Assembly: GCA_963576475.1 (NCBI GenBank)
Contig: OY754981.1
Coordinates: 25,691,411-25,755,410 of the forward strand
DNA from: Molanna angustata
Taxonomy: Eukaryota; Arthropoda; Insecta; Trichoptera; Molannidae
DNA length: 64,000 bases
Reading direction: 5' to 3'
In this document: positions 33,176 through 44,164 of the stretch, in pieces
Position numbering within the stretch: position 1 is the stretch's first letter
Layout of the letters: each line of letters starts with the position of its first letter
Notes under the pieces: generated by a model
Told to the model about the DNA's origin: nothing
The model's input: only the letters and a program-made list of their open reading frames with translations
Databases searched by the model: none
Translations under genes and position numbers: made by a program

Positions 33176-34234
33176 GAATTATTCATTTAAAGCAGATACA
33201 TATGATAAGAAATCTCCATTATGTACATTAGTTTTTCTATATACACATTCACGGTGAAGATTAGCAGAGAGAACCGACAGACATCCAATGATTTTCTCAC
33301 AGATGCATTTTTATTCCAGATCGTCTACTATTGTATAATTACTAATCATTCTTAATTATTTATTTCAACCCAATCCAACTGTACCAAATAAATCGGAAGT
33401 TAAACAATATTTCGAAGGGAAGCACATAATAATGAAGGTATATGAAGTTTAATTTGCAGCACATGACACAATACACCACACGAAGAACTATGAACTTTAC
33501 GGAGAAAATATGTAGAAAAACACTAAACGAAAGAGAACTTATAACATATATGTAGGTGAAGTGCACTGTGTCATATCTCTTGAAGGTAACTCACTGTACT
33601 GAAGGTCTATACTGCTTGTAGGTAGTTTTTCTTTTTACAACATTTCTTCTCGGCTAAGCGGGTAGGCATGCATTGCCTATGATAATGATATGGATAAGGA
33701 GAGGATTCAAATGGATATCCCTAACATTTTCAACTAACCTAACTTTTTTTTGTTAACTAATATTTTTGAACCATAATAAAAACTGATCTCAATAATGAAA
33801 AGATAAATAAGGACAATAGAATCAATGACAGGAGAGAGGATCGATGATATTATTTTGATTTTTTTAAATATTTGCATCGATTAAGATGATAAACCAACAC
33901 TAAGATGATACACCAAGTTGGTCCCATTGTTTAATAAGAGTACTTTTAAACTATAACTTAAGTGTCCAGTATGGTGAATGAGATAATTTGGATAGATAAC
34001 TTGAGTCATTTAAAATTTTCGCTTTACTAAACAAATAATCAGACGAAGTCAATATTAAATTGTAAACAATTTCTTATAAATAAGTATTTATCAAATATTC
34101 TCAAAAAATGGTATAATAATGTAACATTTATGATAATTAGAAAATTTTCCAGTTAAAGAACTTTTTTTTCAAGAGGATACCTTAAAATTAAATTTCGTAC
34201 TTAGATTTCAACCTATTTCTTTTATTAAGAAGAT
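33176..34234. other. AT-rich DNA
   Basis: Nothing recognised. Confidence 0.5.
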
Positions 34235-34507
34235 CAGTGAAATCAAAGTCAGTGAGAGTTTCAAGTCTTGTCTCAGTGAAAAATCCAGTAATTAAACTGA
34301 AATAACAATCTACAAAAAAGATCCGTTTTATTCCTCCATATGACCAGTTTCGGTAACGTTTGGGAATACATTTTTTATTGCTTCAAAAGTTGAAAAATAA
34401 TTAAGTAATACAATCAGTGAAATCAAAGTCAATGAGAGTTTCAATCCAGTAATCGAACTGAAACAACAATCAACAAGAAAAGAGCCTTTTTATTCCTCCA
34501 TCTAACC
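34235..34507 (+). repeat. Direct duplication, offset 180 bp
   Basis: cagtgaaatcaaagtca at 34235 recurs at 34415. Both copies continue gtgagagtttcaa (atgagagtttcaa in the second), ccagtaat.aaactgaa and ttattcctccat. The second copy is shorter by a small deletion. Confidence 0.8.
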
Positions 34508-35414
34508 TTATTCAAAACTAATTTCTAAGGCTTGTGGCAACTTAAGTATTCTGCGTTTGAATTAAATTGCTGAATCATCAAGCAACCAGCTAATTCAAAT
34601 TTGGATTTGTGAATTAACCTGATAAGGAACCATTCTTTTCTAAAACCAGTAACTAAAGATGCAATACAAGTGATTAAATTTCATGCATTTACCTCAAAAA
34701 AATTTAATGAAAATAAGCTTAAGGATTAGAAAACTGGTAGAGGTTAATCTCAAAAATGGTGGCAGTACGTATCGAAAAAGTGATGAATATGCCTACCCAT
34801 AAACGGACACGGGATGGTGATTTTTTTCCTAGATATATATACACATATATACCTAGGAAGAGCTAGAGGGGAATGTTCGGGGAGAGGAAGTTCAAAGGAC
34901 TACAGCTGATTTAAATTGTGAATATATTCTGTAAACAATTGTTCCAGGTAGATTAATTTCAGAAACTTTTGTGTTTATAAAGTAAAATATAATTTGGCAT
35001 ACAGTACACGAGAAGATAGAATGCTATTACACATAAATTATGATTTGTCTCCGCTGTTGGCGTCATACCAAAAATAATAATCTTCTAGTACCTACCTTTG
35101 ATAGTGTCTAGTCTAGTCAACTCATTGTATGTAGATAAATTTTGAAAAGGAAACATTGTCACGAAAATAGAGAAATATTTCATTTCAAATACATTTAGCT
35201 CAAAGATATCTTTATTAATATTTTCGGAGTTAACTCTGTGACACATTTTAAACAATGTTATTAATATAATTCACTTTGCTTGAAGCACAAGTGAGATATA
35301 TTTGATAGACCGGTTTTGAAGCAACTGCTTCTTCCTGAGGACGTATGGCAACCTCAAGTTGTCGGGACAGATGTCAACAAGTTGTATAAAATTTGTTTTA
35401 AACTTAAATCTAAA
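34508..35414. other. AT-rich DNA
   Basis: Nothing firm. A short minus frame at 35271-35522 partly overlaps dispersed repeat E and is not a gene. Confidence 0.45.
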
Positions 35415-35650
35415 AATACCGTATTGACTTATAATTGCGCTTCCACTCTTTTCATTATTGTTTTCGGGTGTTCCGTAAGAGTCAGGTAATCGAAAACACA
35501 AGAGGCAAAATAGTTTTCCCAATATAGAGCCTATTCAGTTGAGACGAGACTGATGTTTGGGGATGGATTTATGCATGTATCGTGCTCTATTTATTAGATA
35601 ATGCAAACACGCAAATCTGTCGCTGTTTACTCCACATTGTGGGATTTGCC
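35415..35650 (-). repeat. Dispersed repeat E, inverted copy
   Basis: Read on the minus strand: agtgtggagtaaacagcgac, acgatacatgcataaatcca, catcagtctcgtctcaac, gattacctgactcttacgg. The longest and best copy in the window. Non-coding. Confidence 0.75.
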
Positions 35651-35689
35651 GTGATGGTGTGAATAAAAATGATATATTAGATTAATCTT

Positions 35690-36280
35690 AATTATAATTA
35701 TATGTTCTACTTAATTGTAATAATACGTTCTATTCAATTTAAATGATACGTTCTACTTAATTGTCATGATACGTTTTACTTAATTGTAATGATACGTTCT
35801 ATTTAATTGTAATGATACGGTCTACTTAATTATAATGATACGTTCTATTTATTTATAATAATACGTTCTACTTACTTGTAATGATACGTTCTACTTAATT
35901 ATAACGAAACGTTCTACTTTAGATGGGTCGGTGGCAGAGCGGTTAGCGGGCTGGGCTAGTAATCCAGTAGTCGCGAGTTCGAATCCTGCCTCGACTGATT
36001 TCGTTCACCTATAGCACAAGCATTTATTTGCTTATTTTAGGGAACGTAGGAAGATGTATATGTACTTGTTTAACAAAGATATATTCATTTTTTTTTTAAA
36101 TTATAATGATGCGTTCTACTCAAGTGTAATGATACATTCTACTTAATTGTTATGACAATTTCTACTAAATTATTATGATACGTTATACTTAATTGTAATG
36201 ATACGTTCTATTTAATTGTAATGAAACGTTCTACTTAATTATAATGATACGTTATACCTTATTGTAATGGTACGATCTAA
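35690..36280 (+). repeat. 23-bp minisatellite interrupted by a SINE
   Basis: Degenerate units of the type tgatacgttctacttaattg+taa span 35690-35920 and resume at 36098-36280. Most differences are single substitutions. A SINE 2 sits inside. Confidence 0.9.
35921..36097 (+). repeat. SINE family 2, well preserved
   Basis: Head agatgggtcggtggcagagc, with A box tggcagagcgg and B box gagttcgaatcc. The body gatttcgttcacctatagca and the end tgtacttgtttaacaaagat are followed by attcatt and a T run. Best plus-strand copy of the family. It interrupts the 23-bp minisatellite. Confidence 0.92.
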
Positions 36281-36905
36281 AAGACCAAATAATTCCAAAT
36301 ACTTAAATGACAATAGCCTTGGTTGAGTCTATGCTGTCTGCCGACTGCCGACACGATGACAGGTGGAAACAGAGCAAAGGAAAATACGACCGTAGATGAA
36401 ACTCGTAAAATTGACAAATAAAATACATTCGAGTGACTTTGGGATAAAACGCGGAGATTCGCCACTAATCGCATATCAGAAACAGCCGAGCTGAACTCGC
36501 CCCTAGGTGACTCTTGCTGAGGGGTCGAATTCCCACCCCGAGGACCCAAATCTTGGTATCCTTTTGCAGAGTTCGCCTCGATTCAAAGCGTACATATAGC
36601 CTTGAATAAATTGATCGGTCTACCCAGTGCCGGCCCGAGGCAAGTTTTAAGATGGAACGAGATCCGATCATGGCGCTCTCCTCGCGATTCTAAGCGTCTT
36701 TTTGTTTTCTAACCACAAGCTCAGTTGTCATGTCCTACAATAATTACTCTACAATTATTGACATCAACGTATAATTTATCAAAACTTCGTCCAACGTTAA
36801 TTCCAAAACAAGTCCCAAATATTTATACACTCTTTTCTCTCGTGCCTGTTCGTATATAATATTGAATATTTCAATCTATTTTTGAGTCACTTCTCGACCT
36901 GCTCT
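36281..36905. other. Unassigned DNA with a possible hAT end
   Basis: cagtgccggcccgaggc at about 36638 resembles a hAT terminus, but no partner end or 8-bp duplication was found. The block 36480-36680 is GC-richer than its surroundings. Open frames here have no domain. Confidence 0.35.
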
Positions 36906-37069
36906 GCCCCCCTAGACAACATGCCATTTAAGCTAAGCGTTATATCGCTAAGCGATAGTAAATGTATGGAATTGGTGGCTATGACATCACGTGACAGCCA
37001 CCAATTTCATACATTTCTATCGCTTAGCGATATAACGCTTAGCTTTAATGACATGTTGTCTAGGGGGGC
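36906..37069. mobile_element. Near-perfect palindromic MITE, 164 bp
   Basis: The left arm starts gcccccctagacaacatg and the right arm ends catgttgtctaggggggc. The arms stay complementary inward (gcgttatatcgctaagcgat, then aattggtggct) to a short centre with cacgtgac. No coding. Related to the partial element at 15613. The flanks show no clear target duplication, so the superfamily is unknown. Confidence 0.85.
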
Positions 37070-37080
37070 TGAATCCTTAA

Positions 37081-37165
37081 GAACTTGTGTATTTCCGATA
37101 AAAATACATGTTCAAACTGTTTCCAACTTGACACTTTGAAAAAATTGAACAATTATATGTTTTAT
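37081..37165 (+). repeat. Dispersed repeat F, short copy
   Basis: cttgtgtatttccgataa, actgtttccaacttga and ttgaacaatt follow the order in 56110-56200. Confidence 0.45.
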
Positions 37166-37229
37166 AAAATGAAAATTAGTAAAAATTTTACCATTATAGT
37201 AATAATATTTTAATTAAGGTGTATTATTA

Positions 37230-37352
37230 AGGTGTTGGATGCATCATGCTGGTGTCAATTGGATGCTGAGAGAACAAGGTAGAGTGGCGTGGAAGAAGAT
37301 GGAGGAAGCCTTCGTCCAGGAGTGGACGGGATTAGTTTGCAATAATATTTCA
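37230..37352 (+). pseudogene. LINE protein C-terminal end
   Basis: An open stretch reads REQGRVAWKKMEEAFVQEWT and then ends at a stop near 37352. The W-x-x-MEEA-F-x-QEWT end is common in LINE tails. No other part is present. Confidence 0.5.
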
Positions 37353-37527
37353 TAAAACCAGGAGTATTTTTATGAATTTCTTTTGACAATAACATTTCAA
37401 CATAAAAGAATGTTTGTCCTCATTTTTTTTTTATATACACGTATAATTTTCGAGCCACATTGCGGCATAACGTTGACGAGCCACAATCGTCAAAACCCGG
37501 GTTACTGAAATTAAGTTAGTTCTGAGA

Positions 37528-38550
37528 AATTTATTTAAATTAACTCCATACGTATATCTTGCTTCTCTGGACTGAAAACACTGGTTAGTTGGAAGAAATT
37601 GCCATTTGGTAATTAACACTGGTTGGTTGGAAGAAATTGCCATTTGGTAAATTAACACTGGTTAGTTGGAAGAAATATTGCCATTTGGTAATTAACACTG
37701 CTTAGTTGGAAGAAATTGCCATTTGGTAAATAGCACTGTTTAGTTGGAAGAAATATTGCCATTTGGTAATTAACACTGCTTAGTTGGAAGAAATATTGCC
37801 ATTTGGTAATTAACACTGGTTAGTTGGAAGAAATATTGCCATTTGGTAATTAACACTGCTTAGTTGGAAGAAATTGCCATTTGGTAATTAACACGGGTTA
37901 GTTGGAAGAAATATTGCCATTTGGTAATTAACACTGGTTAGTTGGAAGAAATATTGCCATTTGGTAATTAACACTGCTTAGTTGGAAGAAATTGCCATTT
38001 GGTAATTAACACGGGTTAGTTGGAAGAAATATTGCCATTTGGTAATTAACACTGGTTAGTTGGAAGAAATATTGCCATTTGGTAATTAACACTGCTTAAT
38101 TGGAAGAAATTGCCATTTGGTAATTAACACGGGTTAGTTGGAAGAAATATTGCCATTTGGTAATTAACACTGGTTAGTTGGAAGAAATATTGCCATTTGG
38201 TAATTGACACTGGTTAGTTGGAATAAATTGCCATTTGGTAATTAACACGGGTTAGTTGGAAGAAATATTGCCATTTGGTAATTAACACTGCTTAGTTGGA
38301 AGAAATTGCCATTTGGTAATTAACACAGGTTAGTTGGAAGAAATATTGCCATTTGGTAATTAACACTGGTTAGTTGGAAGAAATATTGCCATTTGGTAAT
38401 TGACACTGGTTAGTTGGAAGAAATATTGCCATTTGGTAATTGACACTGGTTAGTTGGAAGAAATATTGCCATTTGGTAATTGACACTGGTTAGTTGGAAT
38501 AAATTGCCATTTGGTAATTAACTCTCCGCTTGCATAGAATGTACGGAAAT
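37528..38550 (+). repeat. SINE family 1 copy with internally expanded tail
   Basis: Left of the array the text gagaaatttatttaaatt and cttgcttctctggactg matches the middle of SINE 1. Right of the array ctctccgcttgcatagaatg matches the SINE 1 end (ctcgccacttgcgcagggtg). The array therefore lies within one SINE copy. The tRNA-like head is not clearly present. Confidence 0.75.
37579..38521 (+). repeat. 38/40-bp minisatellite, about 24 units, with 118-bp higher-order period
   Basis: The unit is cactggttagttggaagaaa, then (at)ttgccatttggtaattaa. Two length classes differ by AT. Start variants cactgc, cacggg and cactgg cycle in threes: the cgggttag type recurs at 37893, 38011, 38129 and 38247, exactly 118 bp apart. 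Confidence 0.93.
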
Positions 38551-38584
38551 GTTTAACTTATAAATAATAATCATTTTACACCGA

Positions 38585-38720
38585 TTAAATATAGCAGGGT
38601 GATGTATCAAGAAGACCACCCAAGAGATGGAAGGATAGTTGGACTTCGTCATCCCAGGAGGCATAGTTTCTGAAGAACAGACCAACTAGGTCTACTAAAC
38701 GAAGAAGAAGAAGGGTAATC
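38585..38720 (+). pseudogene. RTE-like LINE 3' end
   Basis: tggaaggatagttggacttc, gtcatcccaggagg and cagaccaactaggtctacta match the inverse of 57241-57330. It ends cgaagaagaagaagg, the simple-repeat tail. Confidence 0.75.
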
Positions 38721-39144
38721 TTGCGTTTCATTAACACTAGGACGCACACATACACTTAAGGTTAAGTAAGTAGAGGTTAGATTAAAATAGATTAGGTACA
38801 TGATTTTTGGAACATGGCGCCTGAAGAGACCGCTCCGTATGCCCCACATTCGGGTCGGACCTGGTTCTACCCCCGCCCTCCTGTCCACGGCTACCCCAAG
38901 CGACATCCCTCTCTCTCCGATGGCATGTTTCTCTCTCTCCTTCCCTCCCCCTCTCGGAGACTCCAGTGACCAGATTTCGAAACGCAACTCCAAGTGCCTG
39001 AGGAAGATAAGTATCTGTTAATTAAAAGTGTCCCCGGTAGAGAGAATCGAAAAATTCAATGAGACGAATTTTAAAAAAATATATTAGTTCATCGAATATT
39101 TTTATTATTGCATATGCGCAAACATTGGATTTTTTTCCCTGTCG
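38721..39144. other. GC-rich block of unknown origin
   Basis: 38810-38990 is C-rich (ctaccccaagcgacatccct, tccctccccctctcgg) and unlike its surroundings. Open frames on both strands show no domain. It could be a retroposed or foreign piece. Confidence 0.35.
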
Positions 39145-39478
39145 GGAGTCCTACAGGGCTTACGACCTGTCATAACCAATTTTCTCAATAGATGGCGTTA
39201 CAACAAAAATAAATAAAAAATAATAAGAATGTTGTTCATAATTTCACACATAGATGGCTGTAGTAAAAATTCCTTATTTTCAAGCGAAAAGAATTTCAGT
39301 ATTACAATATATAGAACTTTCAAAATTCAATTGATAGGGATCTCATTAAAAAGGCATAATTGGTGAACGTTACGCAAGCGCATAAAGTGATCACGTAAAC
39401 CAGCCGATGACAGGTCGTAAGCCCTGTAGGTGCCTTGATTTTCCGGTTCTCCTACAGTAAATATTCCAACTTCGTCTC
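39145..39478 (-). repeat. Dispersed repeat C, longest copy, with inverted ends
   Basis: tacagggcttacgacctgtc at the left recurs inverted at about 39405-39428. The right edge gtctctattgagat is the inverse of the family start. About 334 bp, non-coding. The internal inverted pair suggests a fold-back element. Confidence 0.75.
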
Positions 39479-39837
39479 TATTGAGATAATTAAAAATCTG
39501 TTAAAAAATATATTAGTTCATTTTCAGAGTTCGGTTGTTATGAGTTAATATTCCCCAATGAAAAGAAATAACCGAGATGAGATTATTTATCGGATTATCT
39601 GTAGTATTTTATTTTCAAATTGCCAAAAAACGACAGGAAAAGTATTAAGGATTAAAGTATTAAGGATATTATGTCCGGGGTTCAATGAAATCAACAATAT
39701 GCCGTATGCACATTGTTCACAATAAGCCGTATGCACATTGGTCACCAAGGGTTATATATTAATATTGGGTGCAGCGGATAGTGATAGTAACTTCGGTTGG
39801 AGAAGAAGACAATCAACAATATATTTTTCAATTGTTG

Positions 39838-39975
39838 CAAACTAGTTGCATGTAACATAATATGAGATCCTAATGTCGATAGTATATGTATAGTTGAAGA
39901 ATACATACCAAACTATAAACCCTTAAATTCAAATTTTTGAATATTTTGTTTTCTATACAAAATATGTACGTATGT
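39838..39975 (+). repeat. Dispersed repeat G, copy 1
   Basis: actagttgcatgtaaca, gagatcc, gaagaatac.tac and atattttgttttctata recur in order at 41337-41457. Confidence 0.7.
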
Positions 39976-40034
39976 AACAAAAATTGGAAAAATGATTTTT
40001 TCAGAACATAAAAACAAATTGAAAGTTTAACTTA

Positions 40035-40566
40035 AGCAGCCCATTCACGATCGTGTCATTCGGCGTCGCTCCATATGGACCGGCTCCATTTGGAGCATTG
40101 TAAAATTTTCATCACACTCACGGGCGCGCCATCGTTCCATCGAGCCATCAAAATTATTATACACAAGCTGTCGGCGCTTTCGCATTAATTATTTTTATTT
40201 TTTTGAAATCTTCGAGTAAAAATGAGTTATAACTTTGATGATGAGTTTTATACAACTGCTATAGCGGTTTGTTTATATATAAAAAGAAAAAACCAAAGAG
40301 AAAATGTTGTATTTTCGCATTCACGAGAGTGTCAAACATCTCGGCGAAATGAGATGGCGCAATGTACCGCTGGTTTTCACACTCACGAGCATGCCGTACC
40401 GACAGGATGCGCCGCGCCGTTTGTCGCGGCACTATGGAGTTTCGATCGTTTGGAATTTCATTTTGGTGTGTCAGGCCAATTGGCTGCGCGGGTTTTGACA
40501 TTCACGAGCGCATTTTGGATTGATAGCAAGCCATTTGGAAGGATGGCACGATCGTGAATGGGGACC
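40035..40566. mobile_element. Harbinger-like DNA transposon derivative with TTA duplication
   Basis: The left end carries cccattcacgatcgtg and the right end cacgatcgtgaatggg, inverted. TTA flanks both sides (40032-40034 and 40567-40569), as expected for PIF/Harbinger elements. The inside is GC-richer than the flanks. A frame from 40222 (MSYNFDDEFYTTAIAV) may be a transposase or accessory-protein start, but no catalytic domain is present. Repeats of a ttcacactcacgag-like motif occur at about 40109, 40313, 40374 and 40494. Confidence 0.75.
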
Positions 40567-40569
40567 TTA

Positions 40570-41336
40570 TGAAAACGCGGAGAAGTAACTATTCGTTATC
40601 TCTAAAATAACGCAATTTGCACGTGATATTGAACGCAGACATTTAGCGAAAGCGCTTCATATTATACTCGTCGAATAAAATTGTGATACAATATCAAATA
40701 ATACTGGACAAAGTTATCGACAAAAAACCTGAATCATAGCCTGGGCTATAGAGGGTTTTTTTTGCTTGGTTGATAGTTGCGCAAATCCTCCCCTTCCACG
40801 GCGAAAAATTTCAAATTGCTTTGATTTACTCCACTATAAATAATAATGGAACTTAATTAGGGGAATATGTAAGAACTGAGGGTGTTTAATTTGTATTGTC
40901 AAGGAAGTAGGTACTTATTATTTGTCATGAAAGGATTACAACAGGGAAAAGGAAATAATTGACTGTTCCAATAATTAAGTTAAAACCGTAATTACATAAT
41001 TACTTACTTTTCACGGTCATTCCTTCACGTGATGCATTACCTGCTTTAAATTATACCCTAATTACTCTTTCACCCCATTCTCTTTGCCTCTAAATAATGG
41101 TTACAGTGTATTTTATTAACAAACCTGTCCCGCCTAATGATGATTGCTTGGTCACACGATTATTATGACGGAAGAAAAAAGATTCAATCTGAAATAAATG
41201 ACTACATGTATGATGAAGGCTTCAAACATAATAATATGTTACAAACATAAAACCGTATTAGTTTTTCATAATTAAATGAATCAAATCTTATAAGAGTTTT
41301 CAAAAATATAATGCATTGATTCTTATAAGAGCTGTT
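40570..41336. other. AT-rich DNA
   Basis: Nothing recognised. Confidence 0.5.
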
Positions 41337-41457
41337 ATAACTAGTTGCATGTAACACATGAGATCCAACTGTCGATGGCGATAGTATGTATAATTGAAGA
41401 ATACGTACAAAACTTAAACTTAAAGATATTTTGTTTTCTATATAAAACATGTAGGTA
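41337..41457 (+). repeat. Dispersed repeat G, copy 2
   Basis: See 39838. An RTE-like LINE fragment abuts the right side. Confidence 0.7.
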
Positions 41458-41515
41458 TGTATGTCAGGATAGGAAAGTATGGAGGTCAGTCTTTTTTTTT
41501 CTTACCCAGAATATG
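41458..41515 (+). pseudogene. RTE-like LINE tail fragment
   Basis: gtcaggataggaaagtatgg and cttacccag match the CQDRKMWR...AYP part of the tail at 26225 on the opposite strand. Very short. Confidence 0.45.
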
Positions 41516-42350
41516 AAAACAGAATGATGGTATGTATGAATTTTTGGAGATAAAGTATCAAACTATTGAGTCCCCGTAGATATTATGTAGTGTATACTGC
41601 CTTACAAATTGTATGAAACGATGTCGTCACTGAATTCAATTTTTATAAAAATTGTTAAAAAAAGTTTGAGATGTACAACTACAATGTTTATATTTTTAAA
41701 GAAAATTAAATTATATTTAAAATGGATAAATGGAAATATAAAGTAAAAATTCCAAATTTGATAACCCCTGATCGAGATGTACTGCTACAATGTTCATATT
41801 TTTTATAGAAAATTAAATTATCTAGTTGGGGTGTTTCGGCTTTTTTCGATATTTTTAAAAATTATAAAAAGTTTTATTTTCAAATTGGTAAAAAAGCACA
41901 TCACTTTCATAAAATGGCATTGAAGAATTATCAAGTTTTCATAATAAAATATTTATATCAATTTCAATTTAATAATCTCATTTCCATACAAATTTTGAAT
42001 ACTTTATGGAGTGACTTGTTAGTGAGGAGTTTAGCGTTGGCCACAACCCACTCGTTTTTTATAACATGTAATGAATGTAACTTATATATTTAAATAAATA
42101 AATTTAAAAAAAAATAGTTGGAAATAGTTTTGTTTACTTAGTTATATATAAATCATATTGCTATATAGAATACGCATTGTCACGAAAACTGTATGAAATA
42201 TGATGAAAATGTTGTATAAAGATGTATTTATGTGATTGTGAGGTATTCCACCTCGGTACAGGTTAAACCTATTGAGGTGGATTATATTATATTATGTAAA
42301 AAATGATATTGTTAATTATGATTAATAAATAAATAAATAAATGTAAGCCT
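41516..42350. other. AT-rich DNA
   Basis: An internal partial duplication near 41680-41830 (gagatgtac..ctacaatgtt, gaaaattaaattat) is visible. Otherwise nothing. Confidence 0.45.
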
Positions 42351-42399
42351 CGACACGTCGGTTGATGGAAGGACAGCGCTTCCGAAACGTGTCGCGAAG
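42351..42399 (+). ncRNA. Hammerhead-like motif, degenerate
   Basis: ttgatgg, then a ggaag...cttcc hairpin, then gaaacgtgtc. The layout is as in the 18554 motif, but two core bases depart from consensus (T for C3, G for A9) and stem I is weak. A taaataaataaataaat run lies just left. Confidence 0.3.
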
Positions 42400-42683
42400 T
42401 AACTCGTGAAAAATAGTGGACTATTGTAGTTTACCGAAAGGTAGTGAAATATGAAATATACATATATATCATGCATTGTATTAACAAAGTGAGTTGACGT
42501 TCCAACCAAATAACTATATATTATGTTAGTATTGAATTCGTATTATTCTGAACCAATCAATCACTGCACCATGTCAAAAATAATAATCCCGAATCGAAGC
42601 ACAGGATCGAAATGAGACGCGACTAAACTAAGCAAGGGACCTCAATTAAAAAAAATAAGCAATACGGAAAAAAATACATTCAT

Positions 42684-42744
42684 ACATCACGCTATCTACC
42701 TGCCTCTTGAGGTAGACAGAACCGAACGCAATCGTTTCTTGACA
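42684..42744 (-). repeat. RTE-like LINE 3' end, interrupted by a SINE
   Basis: atacatcacgctatc and ggtagacagaaccgaacgca match the last bases of the tail at 26225. It stops where SINE 2 begins. Confidence 0.55.
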
Positions 42745-42926
42745 TTTTTTTTTAATAAAAAATGAATATGTCCTTGTTAAACAAGTACATATATATCATT
42801 CTACATTCCCTAACTAAGCATAAATGCTTGTGCTATAGGTGAACGAAATCGGTCGAGGCAGGATTCGAACTCGCTACCACTGGATTACTAGCCCAGCGCG
42901 TTAACCGCTCTGCCATCGACCCATCT
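42745..42926 (-). repeat. SINE family 2
   Basis: A minus-strand copy with full A and B boxes (plus strand: ggattcgaactcg and ccgctctgcca), the gatttcgttcacctatagca body and a short A tail. Confidence 0.9.
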
Positions 42927-44164
42927 GTATACCTACTATTTTATTTTATTATTTTTAGGGGTTTATGTGTTATTAAAATTAATTTGTCGATCGAATATAC
43001 TTGAAGGGATTCTATTTTGATTAATATGATGGCGACACGAATGTGACAGCTTCACAGCCAATAAGGAACATCCGCTGCTATGGTCCAATGAGGGAGCCGC
43101 GCGCCATCCGTCAAGTACCAATATAAGCTTGCCGATCTTTCTAGAACGATGTATCAACACTACATATATAGAAGACAGAAAACCGCGTGGATCAGTGTCG
43201 ATTAAATCTCCCAAACTTTCTATAAATTTAATCATTTCTTTGTATATGTATTATTAAAAATAAAAGAAACAATTTGTAAGTACAAGTTTTATTCCACACT
43301 CAATACAACCAGTCTTCCTGGCTTAGATTATATATCTTATAATTCTATGCTTCCTGGTATATAATTATCTTTTAATTTAGATAACATAATTTGAGTGTGC
43401 ATGTGCATCACAGCGGTAGAAATATGGATTAACTACTGGGCTACAACCGCTTTCATACCAATAAATTAATATAAGTAGTAATGATTAAACTATACAATCA
43501 TAAAAAGTTACAATATTGATACATTATGAAAATGCAGTTTTTAATAATTAAAATATACTAATACGTTTGAGCATTGAAAAATACGTTGTAATAATTTTTA
43601 CCTTATAATTTGCCTATAATTAGGGACGTCAAACCTTTTTTGAAGTGTATCAAAATTATATCTCATTCATAAAAAAAATTTACGTATCACATGTAAAATT
43701 AATATGAGAAACAAATTGAAATGAATGTCACTTGCCGCGAAAACATACAAACCTCAAACAATAAATATAATATTTTTATAAATAAAAATACTTTCTCCGC
43801 GTATCATAGATTTGGCATCCCTGAATTCATAATATTTTGTCATATGGCGCTCTTCGACCTTGTGTCGCTCCTGGTGCACTAGACAAATATATGCAGTGGA
43901 TTAATTGGATGTCAACGCAGTATACAGGGTGTTCATCTGCACTAAATAAACCTATTCGTCTCTATACATAACCTACTCATCCATTCTACATGGTACACAA
44001 TAATGTGTTTAGAATATCGTTATTAACATGGTAAAAGTAAGAGATGTTCTATTTTATGTTTGATTAATCCTAAAAAAATAGAATATGAAGAATATTTAAA
44101 AATATTAATACACTTAGGTACCTATATTATTATTAAAAAGTTTAATTGAATTAATTTTTAACGT
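42927..44164. other. Unassigned DNA
   Basis: 43020-43200 is GC-richer (gagggagccgcgcgccatcc, caatataagcttgccg). An aataaaag signal follows at about 43250, which could be an old LTR, but no paired repeat was seen. The rest is AT-rich and empty. Confidence 0.35.

Noticed and set aside
36638..36720. A third hAT element from cagtgccggcccgaggc
   Set aside because: No inverted partner and no 8-bp duplication could be found.
40222..40557. Host gene at the open frame in the Harbinger-like element
   Set aside because: It lies wholly between transposon ends, has no recognised domain and reads through the right terminal repeat.
42960..43300. Solo LTR
   Set aside because: A polyadenylation-like signal and a GC-richer body are suggestive, but no TG...CA ends or short target duplication could be confirmed.
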